Shown in pieces: positions 1 to 7,771 of a stretch of DNA of 64,000 bases (the first letter of the stretch is position 1; the number at the start of each line of letters is the position of its first letter). Source of the DNA: Clostridiales bacterium. Lineage in GTDB: Bacteria; Bacillota; Sulfobacillia; CADDZV01. The notes under the pieces are model-generated. The model was not told the origin of the DNA. It made no database searches and was given only the letters and a program-made list of their open reading frames with translations. The stretch covers positions 62,001-126,000 of the forward strand of contig CADDZV010000001.1 in the NCBI GenBank assembly GCA_902812875.1, written 5' to 3'. A program made the position numbers and the translations under genes.

Positions 1-397
1 TCGCGATGCTTCGCCAGGTGGCAGCGTATGTGCCGGGGGACGGAACGAGCACAGCGTCACCTACGGCCGTCACGCTGAAAAAAAGCACCTGGGCGACGCG
101 GCTGCCGTCGATCTCGAGGAGATCCTCCGGGTTGACCGGAACGGCCACTTCCTCAGTGCGGAAATAGGCCACTGGTCGGCTATTCACAAGCACCGCCACG
201 CGCGGCTGCGGCCGGCCGCTTGCTTCGTGCAGCTGCACCCACAGGCCGGTGTCCACACCGCCGTCGGGAGAACTGGCGGCCGGCGCTATGGCGGGCACCG
301 CCCCGCTCGGCCACAGATGCCAGCTGGCCACAAAGGCAAAAAGCACGGCGGTGGCAATTAAAAACCGGCGTGCGTGGTGGGTCTTGGGGCGCAACAA
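1..397 (-). CDS. Exported protein of unknown function, C-terminus beyond window
   Basis: The minus strand stays open from about position 397 to the window edge, so only the first 132 or so residues are visible. The N-terminus is basic (LRPKTHHARRF) and is followed by a hydrophobic stretch (LIATAVLFAFVASW), which fits a signal peptide or membrane anchor. The rest looks like a beta-rich extracellular region. I chose a TTG start at 397 because a GGGGGTGG run lies about 8 bases upstream; an in-frame GTG at 406 is the alternative, and a stop lies just upstream of that. I do not recognise a family. Confidence 0.5.
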   Translation of the reverse strand, partial: MLRPKTHHARRFLIATAVLFAFVASWHLWPSGAVPAIAPAASSPDGGVDTGLWVQLHEASGRPQPRVAVLVNSRPVAYFRTEEVAVPVNPEDLLEIDGSRVAQVLFFSVTAVGDAVLVPSPGTYAATWRSIA

Positions 398-472
398 AAA
401 TACCACCCCCGCAGGGAGCCGTTACACGGCTATGCGGAAGCGGTATTTTTCATGCCCACTTTTTGGATGGCA

Positions 473-811
473 TTACCACCCGTACAGACGCGCCCTGGCC
501 TCTTCGCTCATCATGTCGGGTGTCCAAGGTGGGTCCCAGACAAGCTCCACCTGCACGTCTTTGACCCCCTCCACTTGCCGAAGGGCCCACTTGGCGTCCT
601 CCGTGATGGTGGCCGCCAGCGGGCAACCAGGAGCGGTCATCGTCATGGTCAGTACCACCGTACCGTCATCGTGGATGTCGATGTCGTAAACCAGGCCCAG
701 GTCAACGATGTCCATCCCCAGCTCCGGGTCTATCACCTGCTTCAGGGCCTCGCGTATCTCGGCCTCGTCGGGTTTCACCTGTCCCCGGGCGTCGGCTTTT
801 GTGTCATCCAT
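473..811 (-). CDS. MIP18/DUF59 family metal-sulfur cluster assembly factor
   Basis: This 112-residue protein is a single DUF59 (MIP18/SufT/PaaD-like) domain. It has the family's opening (ALKQVIDPELGMDIVDLGLVY) and the central TMTAPGCPL segment with the conserved Cys. Family members help assemble or deliver iron-sulfur clusters in the cytoplasm. The ATG at 811 is preferred over the GTG at 820, because the AGGGAG site sits only one base from the GTG. It lies 38 bases downstream of an Mrp protein that itself starts with a DUF59 domain, so the two probably share a transcript and a job. The family is clear; the client protein cannot be told. Confidence 0.88.
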   Translation of the reverse strand: MDDTKADARGQVKPDEAEIREALKQVIDPELGMDIVDLGLVYDIDIHDDGTVVLTMTMTAPGCPLAATITEDAKWALRQVEGVKDVQVELVWDPPWTPDMMSEEARARLYGW

Positions 812-849
812 GGTGCCCACGCTCCCTGGCAGACTAATGGTTCCGCATG

Positions 850-1944
850 CTATTCGGCCGCAGTGGGCTGTGGCCGCACCGGCTGGGCCTCGACCACGGC
901 TGCGGCCAGGTCGGCAAAAGCCTTGGCCGCATCATCCTGCGGAGCCACGGCCATTACCGGTGCCCCTTCGTCACTCCCACGCTGGATGGCTTCGGTCATC
1001 GGTATCCGTCCCAGCACCGGCACCGACAGGGACGTGGCTACCATGTCGCCGCCGCCGCGGCCGAACAGATAGCTCACCTCCCCGCAGTGCGGGCAGCGGA
1101 AGTAAGACATATTTTCTACCACTCCGAGCACGCCCATTCCGGCCCGGAAGGCCATGGCGCCCGCCCGCAGGGCCACGTGGGACGCCGCCTCCTGCGGGGT
1201 CGTCACGATCAGCATTTCGGAGCGAGGAATGAGCTGGACCACGTTCAGGGTCATGTCGCCGGTCCCCGGCGGCAGGTCGAGAAGAAGGTAATCGAGCTCG
1301 CCCCAGTGCACATCGGTGATCATCTGCTCAAAATACTTCCGGAGCAGCGGCGCCCGCCAGATAACGGGCTGGTCCTCGCTTTCCAGGAAAAATCCCATTG
1401 ACATGACCCGGACTCCGAACTGGACGATGGGCAACAGGGTTTCGTTAAGAACCGTGGGGTGCTCGCCCAAAAGCCCCATCAACCTGGGTACGGAAAAGCC
1501 AAGTATGTCGGCATCCAAAAGCCCCACCGAGGCACCACGCCGTGCCAGGGCAATGGCCAGGTTTACTGTGACGGTGGATTTGCCAACCCCGCCTTTGCCG
1601 CTTGCCACCGCGATCACCCGGGTGGGAGAATCCTCCTCCAGAAGAGGAGACTCCGGCTTGGGGCCGCGCAACCGGGCAGTCAGGGCCTCCAGTTCCTCTT
1701 TGGTCATCACGGTGAGATTCACATTCACCGTGCTCACGCCTGGAATTGACCGTACCGCGTCCCGCACGTCCGCACCGATGCTGCCCTGCAATGGGCAGCC
1801 TTCCACCGTCAGCGCAATGGTGACATCGACGGCCCCGTCGTCGATGGTGATGTCCTTTACCATGCCAAGTTCCACGATGCTCCGGCCGATCTCCGGATCC
1901 TTTACGCGGGCAAGCGCCTGCAAGATTTCGTCCTTGGTGGGCAC
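850..1944 (-). CDS. mrp: Mrp/NBP35 family Fe-S cluster carrier ATPase with N-terminal DUF59
   Basis: A 364-residue P-loop protein of the ApbC/Mrp class, which binds and transfers iron-sulfur clusters. Residues 1-85 or so form a DUF59 domain with a GCPL motif. The ATPase domain carries the deviant Walker A motif SGKGGVGKST, then DLPPGTGD and a CPHCG pair of cysteines expected to bind the bridging cluster. The GTG at 1944 is chosen because GGAGGTGGAGGG precedes it; a longer reading to 2007 adds residues with no family match. The downstream stand-alone DUF59 gene repeats the N-terminal domain of this protein. Confidence 0.92.
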   Translation of the reverse strand: MPTKDEILQALARVKDPEIGRSIVELGMVKDITIDDGAVDVTIALTVEGCPLQGSIGADVRDAVRSIPGVSTVNVNLTVMTKEELEALTARLRGPKPESPLLEEDSPTRVIAVASGKGGVGKSTVTVNLAIALARRGASVGLLDADILGFSVPRLMGLLGEHPTVLNETLLPIVQFGVRVMSMGFFLESEDQPVIWRAPLLRKYFEQMITDVHWGELDYLLLDLPPGTGDMTLNVVQLIPRSEMLIVTTPQEAASHVALRAGAMAFRAGMGVLGVVENMSYFRCPHCGEVSYLFGRGGGDMVATSLSVPVLGRIPMTEAIQRGSDEGAPVMAVAPQDDAAKAFADLAAAVVEAQPVRPQPTAAE

Positions 1945-2016
1945 GCCCTCCACCTCCCCAGGGCATGCTAAGCCCATCGTTTGCGGAAAGTCAAGCACGC
2001 CGGTCACGCCCCGGCG

Positions 2017-2808
2017 TCACCGGGCGGGGATGCTCACCTGTGGGCGCCGGGTCAACGGATCGACCCAGACGCTTACGTCGACATGGAACACGCGCGCGAC
2101 GGTAGGACCATCAATTACGCTGGCCGGCGGTCCGTCTCCCACCAGCCGGCCGTCGGACAGCAGCCATATGCGGTTGAAAAACTGGGCGGCCAGGTTAATG
2201 TCGTGCAAGGCCGCTATGACCGTAACTCCTTCGGCGGCCAGGGCCGACAGCCGCCGCAGCGTATCAAGCTGGTACGCCAGATCCAGGTGGGCAATAGGTT
2301 CATCCAAAAGAAGCACCCTAGGCTTTTGGGCCAAGGCCCGTGCCAGGACCGCTCGCTGCCGCTCGCCTTGGGAAAGGGTGGCAACCAGCCGGGATTCCAT
2401 GCCGGCAAGGCCAGCCGCCTCCAGCGCCTCAAAGACCACCCGCACGTCTTCGTGCGTCAGCCTGCCCCACCGTCCCAGGTACGGCACCCGTCCAAGTGCC
2501 ACGACGTCGAATACTGTGAGGGGGAAGGCACTGTCCAGTTCAGGCCTGATCATGGCGATGGCTTGCGCCCGCTCGCGGGAGAGCCACTGCGACACGGGCC
2601 GCCCCAGGAACTCCAGTTGGCCTTTGGCCGGTTTCGCAAGGCCGCCCAGCAATCCGAGCAGGGTCGACTTCCCTGCCCCGTTTGGCCCGATCAGCGCAAT
2701 CATTTCCCCGGCAACCACATGGGCTGAAACCTCGGTCACCGCGGGGACCGGGGCGTCAGGATAGCTGAAACTGACTCCATGGAGGCGGTAAACGATTTCG
2801 TCGCTCAT
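2017..2808 (-). CDS. btuD: Cobalamin ABC importer ATP-binding protein (BtuD/FecE type)
   Basis: A 263-residue ABC ATPase. Walker A is GPNGAGKST, the signature LSQGERQ and Walker B VLLLDEP, followed by the switch His in AALHDINLA. This is the arrangement of the iron-siderophore/B12 importer subfamily. The ATG at 2808 overlaps the stop of the permease gene (ATGA), which argues for coupled translation and against the GTG at 2820. Substrate assignment to cobalamin comes from the riboswitch in front of the operon, not from this subunit. Confidence 0.9.
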   Translation of the reverse strand: MSDEIVYRLHGVSFSYPDAPVPAVTEVSAHVVAGEMIALIGPNGAGKSTLLGLLGGLAKPAKGQLEFLGRPVSQWLSRERAQAIAMIRPELDSAFPLTVFDVVALGRVPYLGRWGRLTHEDVRVVFEALEAAGLAGMESRLVATLSQGERQRAVLARALAQKPRVLLLDEPIAHLDLAYQLDTLRRLSALAAEGVTVIAALHDINLAAQFFNRIWLLSDGRLVGDGPPASVIDGPTVARVFHVDVSVWVDPLTRRPQVSIPAR

Positions 2809-3881
2809 CGTGAGGCCCACCCCGCGCCGGCGCGGCGAGTGCGGTGCAACAGGTACAGGAAAAACGGCCCGCCCACCAAGGCGGTGATGACGCCGACCGG
2901 GATTTCCGCCGGCCGCATCGCTAGCCGGGCGACCAGGTCGGCCAGTACCATCAAGGCAGCTCCCCCAAGGCCGGAAGCCGGCAGTAAAAACCGGTGGTCG
3001 GGGCCAACGACCAGCCTGGCCATATGCGGCACGACGAGGCCCACAAAGCCGATCAACCCGCTTTCCGACACCGCCGCCGCCGTAAGCACGGCCGACGCCC
3101 CCAGCACGAGGTACTGGCTGCGCCTCACATCTACTCCCAGGCTGCGGGCGTCGTCGTCACCGAGGGCGAGGGCGTTCAGCGGTACCGCCTGTCCCATGAG
3201 GACAAACCCGCACACCAAAAGATACCCGGCCACCACCCCCGCCTCGGTCCAGCCGCGGCCGGAAAACCCGCCCATGAGCCAGAAAAAGACCTGCTCCAAC
3301 CGCGGCTCGTGTAGCACCATCATCAGAGACACCACCGCGGACAGTAGCGAGCTCACGGCCACGCCCGCCAGGATTAGGGGCACGACGGCCAGGGTACCGT
3401 TTACGCGTCCGAGAAAAAGAACAAGCGACAAAGCCGCGACGGCACCGGCAAAGGCAAACACGGGTACCGATCCCGACCACCACCCGATTACCGGCACACC
3501 AGCGACGATGGCGATGGTTGCACCCAGTGCTGCTCCAGACGAGACACCGGTGATGTAAGGGTCAGCCATCGGATTGCGCAAGAATCCCTGCATGGCAGCC
3601 CCGGCCAGTCCCAGGGAAGCCCCTACCAGGGCCGCCAGCAGCACACGCGGCAGTCGCAATTGCAACATGATGGTGACAAAGGACGGGTCCACCGGCCACG
3701 ACGGGAAGAGCTGCCTCCCCGACACTGCCCGTGCCAGGATGACGAGCACTGTGCGGGGGGGAATATCCACCGCGCCGATACCGGTGGCCACGATCATGAT
3801 GGCCACGGTAACAGCCAGCCCTGCCGTCATCTTCGCCGCCAGGGCCGCCTGCCTCCGCCGGTAGACCTCCGGACCCGTCAT
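2805..3881 (-). CDS. btuC: Cobalamin ABC importer permease (BtuC/FecCD family)
   Basis: A 358-residue integral membrane protein with the hydrophobic pattern of FecCD/BtuC permeases, about ten transmembrane helices. Family hallmarks are LRLPRVLLAALVGASLGLAG near the N-terminus, GFLRNPMADPYITGVSSGAA, and the C-terminal GLIGFVGLVVPHMAR segment that contacts the ATPase. It sits between the binding protein and the ATPase genes. The ATG at 3881 follows a GGAGGCGGTAGGG region. With BtuF and BtuD it would form a vitamin B12 or cobinamide importer. Confidence 0.92.
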   Translation of the reverse strand: MTGPEVYRRRQAALAAKMTAGLAVTVAIMIVATGIGAVDIPPRTVLVILARAVSGRQLFPSWPVDPSFVTIMLQLRLPRVLLAALVGASLGLAGAAMQGFLRNPMADPYITGVSSGAALGATIAIVAGVPVIGWWSGSVPVFAFAGAVAALSLVLFLGRVNGTLAVVPLILAGVAVSSLLSAVVSLMMVLHEPRLEQVFFWLMGGFSGRGWTEAGVVAGYLLVCGFVLMGQAVPLNALALGDDDARSLGVDVRRSQYLVLGASAVLTAAAVSESGLIGFVGLVVPHMARLVVGPDHRFLLPASGLGGAALMVLADLVARLAMRPAEIPVGVITALVGGPFFLYLLHRTRRAGAGWASR

Positions 3882-3909
3882 GGTACCCTACCGCCTCCAG
3901 CCTTGGGCA

Positions 3910-4857
3910 TCAGTGGAACTTGTCCGGCCAGAGGTCGCGGGCCACCTGTTCGAGGGCGTCCACCAGGCGTGGCCCGGGTCTCGACATAATATCGGCGTCA
4001 ATCAGGTAAACACGGCCGGTCTTGACCGCCTTGATATTTTCCCATCCGGGCATGGCGCCGCCCTTGAGCTTTTGGTACACATCCGGGAACGGAGTGATGA
4101 TAACGTCCGGGTTTTTGGCCACCAGCGTCTCCAGGCTGTACTGCCCCCATGGTTGCCCGAGATCCTGGGCCACGTTCACACCGCCGGCCATCTGGATGAT
4201 GCTGTCCTGGAAACTGCCCGGGCCCGTGGTCCACAGGTCAGTGGAAACCTGGTAGAAAACCGTCGGCCGTTCTGTCTGCGGAATCGTGCTTACCACATCG
4301 GTAACTGCTTTGATGCGCTGGTTGAGGCTTGACACCAGCGCATTCGCCTTGTCCGTGGTGCCGGTGATCTGCCCTACCAGGGTGATGTCATGCAACACGC
4401 CGGCCATGTCTTTCGGCTGCAACGCTACCGTGGGGATGCCAAGCTTGTCCAGTTGGGAGATTACCGATGCCACGTTGATGGTCAATACAAGATCCGGCTT
4501 CAGGGCGACGATTTTTTCGAAGTTGGTGGATTCGGCACTGTAGGCACCGCCCACCCGCTCGATGTTTTGCACCGCAGGCGGGTAATTGTCGGAGTCGGTC
4601 ACCCCGACTACCTTGTCACCGAGCCCAAGAGCGAAAAGGATCTCGGTGTTGCTCGGTGCCAGCGAGACGATCCGCTGCGGGATCTTGGCGATCGTCACTG
4701 TCCGCCCGAGGTCGTCCGTAACCTGCATGGGCTTGTGTCCAATGGGGTTGGTGCAGGCCGCCGCAAACAACGTGACCGCGAGTGATACGACGAGGAGAAC
4801 ACCCAGGAAGGCAAGGCGACGACGGTTGAAAGGCGCCGTTAAGCGGGAAACCTCCAT
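3910..4857 (-). CDS. btuF: Cobalamin-binding lipoprotein (BtuF/FecB-like)
   Basis: A 315-residue periplasmic-binding-protein family member that captures substrate outside the cell. It starts with a lipoprotein signal: basic NRRR, a hydrophobic stretch and the lipobox LFAAAC. Helical-backbone binding protein motifs follow, including RIVSLAPSNTEILFALGLGD and KPDLVLTIN. The ATG at 4857 has an AGGGGAG site 11 bases upstream. It is the first gene after the cobalamin riboswitch, and this is the main reason for calling the substrate cobalamin instead of an iron chelate. Confidence 0.9.
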   Translation of the reverse strand: MEVSRLTAPFNRRRLAFLGVLLVVSLAVTLFAAACTNPIGHKPMQVTDDLGRTVTIAKIPQRIVSLAPSNTEILFALGLGDKVVGVTDSDNYPPAVQNIERVGGAYSAESTNFEKIVALKPDLVLTINVASVISQLDKLGIPTVALQPKDMAGVLHDITLVGQITGTTDKANALVSSLNQRIKAVTDVVSTIPQTERPTVFYQVSTDLWTTGPGSFQDSIIQMAGGVNVAQDLGQPWGQYSLETLVAKNPDVIITPFPDVYQKLKGGAMPGWENIKAVKTGRVYLIDADIMSRPGPRLVDALEQVARDLWPDKFH

Positions 4858-4899
4858 GGAAAGACGCACTCCCCTTTCTCTCGAAGGTAGCACGTACGC

Positions 4900-5095
4900 G
4901 GCGTGGCAGGTCTCCTGGCTTCCGGTTCCTGGCCACCTCACGCCTTCCCGCCGGCAAAAGGCAGTGGCATCTTGTGAGGTGCTCCCCGGTTACAGTGGCG
5001 GGACCGCGCCAGACTCGCTGCCCGGGACTGTTAGCAGCTACACTGGACTTCCCTATTCTCTCCCGACCTTTTTAGGTCTGGAGCACCACGCCGGT
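4900..5095 (-). promoter_or_regulatory. Cobalamin (B12) riboswitch
   Basis: On the minus strand the leader of btuF holds the conserved boxes of a cobalamin aptamer in the right order: GGTGCTCC near 5090, GGGAA near 5053, the CCGCCACTGTAA segment near 5000, and AGCCAGGAGACCTGCC ending near 4905. The last box lies about 25 bases before the btuF ribosome binding site, so control may act on translation as well as transcription. Binding of adenosylcobalamin would shut the importer off. I did not fold it; the call rests on the boxes. Confidence 0.93.
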
Positions 5096-5132
5096 CACTA
5101 TGCATTTCGAAACGATTATAACGCGCCGGACA

Positions 5133-5339
5133 TCAAGGAGGGGTAGTAGGTTCGGGGCTGCCGGTCTCCCGGCCGCCTTCCCCCGAGTACGCCCGGTTTC
5201 CGACGGCCTCGTCCCCGGCGAGCTCCCGCGGGTCGTAATCCTCCGCGCCCTGTCCCCGGCGTCGTGCCCGCATCTCATCCGTGCTCAGGTGCCTGAGCGT
5301 CTGCGGCGGCATCTTGCGCTTTTCGTTCCGGTCGCTCAT
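5133..5339 (-). CDS. Small hydrophilic hypothetical protein
   Basis: A 68-residue, highly charged protein (MSDRNEKRKMPPQTLRHLS...) ending in a Gly/Thr/Pro-rich tail. The ATG at 5339 has a good GAGGTGG site at proper spacing; a longer in-frame reading to 5468 has no such site and would run through the terminator of the gene upstream. I do not recognise the family and see no metal ligands or membrane segment. Composition suggests a soluble, partly disordered protein. Confidence 0.55.
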   Translation of the reverse strand: MSDRNEKRKMPPQTLRHLSTDEMRARRRGQGAEDYDPRELAGDEAVGNRAYSGEGGRETGSPEPTTPP

Positions 5340-5410
5340 AAAACCACCTCGTCGTGTAATCTCTCGTGCGGCCGGTAAAAAGATACGGCGGGAAACCAAA
5401 ACCCCGGTAC

Positions 5411-5452
5411 AAAAAACCGGCACGGGCGTAGGACACTGCCTACTCCCGTGCC
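5411..5452 (-). terminator. Intrinsic terminator after the secreted helical protein gene
   Basis: An inverted repeat of 14 bases per arm with one mismatch (5419-5432 against 5439-5452, six-base loop) is followed on the minus strand by GGTTTTTT. It lies 38 bases past the stop at 5490 and so ends that transcript. Confidence 0.88.
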
Positions 5453-5489
5453 AGGTTCGCGTCAGCAATCGCGAGTGTTTTTCCCGCTC

Positions 5490-6212
5490 TCAGGTTCCGG
5501 ATCCGGACGGGTTGGTGTTTTTCTGGTTCCCCTGGTTGGGGGCCAGCTTGGATCCTGAGCGCCACCAGCGACCGAACCCGTGATGGCCGATGCCGAAACC
5601 GAGGTGAGCCTTGTTCACGAACTGGTCGATGGCAGTCTTGGCATTGTTAAGCAGGGTGTTCTCTCTGTCCTGCGTGAGCTTCCCGTCGGCCACGGCCTTG
5701 TCCAGCTGCGCTTTGAACTGCGACAGCAGGTAGGACTCGAGGTCCTGAACCGTCTTGCCGTGTTCAGTGGCGATGGCCGCCAGGGTCTTGCCCTTGGCGA
5801 GCTCATTCAGAACCGCCTTTTCGGTCATCCCGAGATAAGTAGCGACCGTCTTGATCGCGGACGGACCCAGGAACGGTCCGATACCGACACCAGGAGCCGC
5901 TCCCCGGTTCCGAAGCCCGAGCACTGCCCAAGGACCACCGTTATCAATGGCCTTGTTCAAGGCTGCTGCCCGGTCGGACGAGATCAGGCCCTGGTCCTCG
6001 GCCGCCTGCACCGCTGACTTGGCCGCCTGTGTGATGTCGTTCAAAAGCGTGTTCTGGTCCACACCCAGCTGGCCCGCCAGTTTCTGCAGGAAAAGATCCC
6101 GGAGCGAGGTTGCCGGCGCGGTGCTGCTGTTGTCAGCGTAAGCCAGGCTCATGCCGAGGGTGCCCACCACCAGAGCTACGATCACTGCCACGACTGCCGC
6201 GTTGCGCCACAC
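5490..6212 (-). CDS. Secreted helical repeat protein, function unknown
   Basis: A 240-residue exported protein. The GTG at 6212 is chosen because AAGGAGGCGG lies 8 bases upstream; a longer reading to 6350 would hide this site inside the gene. Residues 1-27 form a classic signal peptide (VIVALVVGTLGMSLAYA). The mature part has repeated helical units of the kind LAGQLGVDQNTLLNDI followed by DQGLISSDRAAALN or DGKLTQDRENTLL, common in exported proteins of Gram-positive bacteria. The last 40 residues are rich in Gly, His, Trp and Asn. It is monocistronic, with its own terminator. No enzymatic motif is visible. Confidence 0.75.
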   Translation of the reverse strand: MWRNAAVVAVIVALVVGTLGMSLAYADNSSTAPATSLRDLFLQKLAGQLGVDQNTLLNDITQAAKSAVQAAEDQGLISSDRAAALNKAIDNGGPWAVLGLRNRGAAPGVGIGPFLGPSAIKTVATYLGMTEKAVLNELAKGKTLAAIATEHGKTVQDLESYLLSQFKAQLDKAVADGKLTQDRENTLLNNAKTAIDQFVNKAHLGFGIGHHGFGRWWRSGSKLAPNQGNQKNTNPSGSGT

Positions 6213-6488
6213 ATCTACCGCCTCCTTCCACATGATTTGGGCAACGCCGGCGTGCTGGGCGCCGCCATTGACCAGTTTTCTCCACCGGGCTGAAAAAACG
6301 CTGAGAGCCAGTTGAGAAACAAATAAAACTTTCCACCCACGTGCTTCCATGGGCGCGCGTTGGTCGCGTCGATATTATGTAAAGTAGTAGCGCTTTCTGA
6401 ATGATTAGCCTGGACGCGACACCGCGGTGGCCCTACCGCATCATCCGCCCGGCCGGCACATACCTTCACATGCACAGGAGGTGTCGAT
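6213..6488. other. Divergent intergenic region
   Basis: This 276-base stretch separates the minus-strand secreted helical protein from the plus-strand glycosidase-like gene. It must hold promoters for both. A possible minus-strand promoter is CATAAT at 6374-6379 with TTCAGA 16 bases further upstream. A strong AGGAGG site lies at 6476-6481, for the plus-strand gene. I see no RNA gene or repeat in it. Confidence 0.35.
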
Positions 6489-7685
6489 CTGTCTGGACAA
6501 CCAAAGCCCAAGGCACGCCGGTCGCAACTTGTGGAACGGCTCGGACTGGTGCTGGCAGTGGTTATCGCCCTGGGAATGGCCCCGCTCGCTGCGAACGTCC
6601 CCTCCGGAACGCAGATCAAGCTGACCAAGCTTGACCTGCCAACGCCAGCCCCGGTTTTGCCCCCGATCACGATCCCAGCCGGCGCACGGCAAGCAGTAGA
6701 AAGCTGGGTCCTCGCTGCCCAGGACCCCAGCGGGGCTTTTGTGATGGCCCCCGGGAGCACGGACATCGTACCGTATTTCGCCAATCTCGCCGCCCTGGCT
6801 GTCCTGCCGGATGATCCAGCTGCCGCGCACCGTTACATGGACTGGTACCTTGCCCATGTCAATCACCCGGACAAGTATGGTTTGGACGGTACCATTTATG
6901 ATTACGTACTCGTGGGTGGCCAGACAGTGTCCACGGGCGATTACGACTCGGCCGACTCGTACGCCGCCACCTTTTTGATCCTCGTCGCACGGTATGCCGC
7001 GGTCACCGGCGATCTGAACTATGTCCGCAGTCACCTGGGTGACCTTGATGCCATGGCCGGGGTAATCCTGCGGCTCCAAGACGCCGACGGTCTCGTGTGG
7101 GCAAAGCCCGACTTTCGCATGAAATACATCATGGACAACGCGGAGAACTACCGGGGACTCATGGACTGGTCTTTCACGCTGCAGAAGCTAGGTATGGCAA
7201 GCCATGCCAAGCGGTACCTGGACGCCGCCGGGCGTATCCAGACCGGGATCGCAAGCCTGTGGGATCCGGTGCACAACACGTTTGCGTATGAGGTGACCAT
7301 TTTTGGCCTCCGCCGCTACGCCAGTGCGAGCCGCTGGTACCCGGACGTGCCTGCCCTGGTATTTCCGTTTGCGTACGGGGTGTTTCCGCCCACCGACCCG
7401 CGTGCCGCCCTCGTCTACCAGGCCCTGAACAAGGCACACCCAGGCTGGGCCCAGAACATCGACGCCGGCCAGCCCTGGGCGCCGGCGGCCTACTTGGCGG
7501 TCCTGGTCGGCGATCGTGCTACCGCCAGCGTAGCCCTGGCGACGGCCACCGATCTCGGCCCGGCTGAAGGCTCGGACTGGCAGATCAATGAGGCGGCGTT
7601 TTTGCTCTTCGCCCTTGCCGCCATCGCGAACCAACCGGCCCTCGCCCAGCCAGCGGTCTCCCTTTCGGCCCCGCCGGCCGGCTAG
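6489..7685 (+). CDS. Secreted probable six-hairpin glycosidase-like protein
   Basis: A protein of about 398 residues with an N-terminal basic segment and hydrophobic signal (GLVLAVVIALGMAPLAAN). The mature part is helical with aromatic and acidic loops such as SADSYAATFLILVARY and DNAENYRGLMDWS, reminiscent of (alpha/alpha)6 six-hairpin glycosidases or cellulase-like proteins. Family assignment is tentative and no catalytic acid can be named. The start is unusual: the only strong ribosome site (AGGAGGTG, 6476-6483) is positioned for a CTG at 6489, while the first standard start, GTG at 6531, has no site and would remove the basic leader. I therefore prefer CTG. Confidence 0.65.
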   Translation: MSGQPKPKARRSQLVERLGLVLAVVIALGMAPLAANVPSGTQIKLTKLDLPTPAPVLPPITIPAGARQAVESWVLAAQDPSGAFVMAPGSTDIVPYFANLAALAVLPDDPAAAHRYMDWYLAHVNHPDKYGLDGTIYDYVLVGGQTVSTGDYDSADSYAATFLILVARYAAVTGDLNYVRSHLGDLDAMAGVILRLQDADGLVWAKPDFRMKYIMDNAENYRGLMDWSFTLQKLGMASHAKRYLDAAGRIQTGIASLWDPVHNTFAYEVTIFGLRRYASASRWYPDVPALVFPFAYGVFPPTDPRAALVYQALNKAHPGWAQNIDAGQPWAPAAYLAVLVGDRATASVALATATDLGPAEGSDWQINEAAFLLFALAAIANQPALAQPAVSLSAPPAG

Positions 7686-7771
7686 CACGACGACTGGCCG
7701 CCCGGCGGCAGGAAACAGGCCCGTCGTCCCGTAATCTCAAGAAGACAGACATGCACAAGGAGGCATAGACC

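Noticed and set aside
1316-2764. Long plus-strand open frame of 482 codons opposite mrp and btuD
   Set aside because: It lies antisense to two well-supported genes, has the Ser/Arg/Thr-rich composition of a shadow frame in GC-rich DNA, and no recognisable domain.
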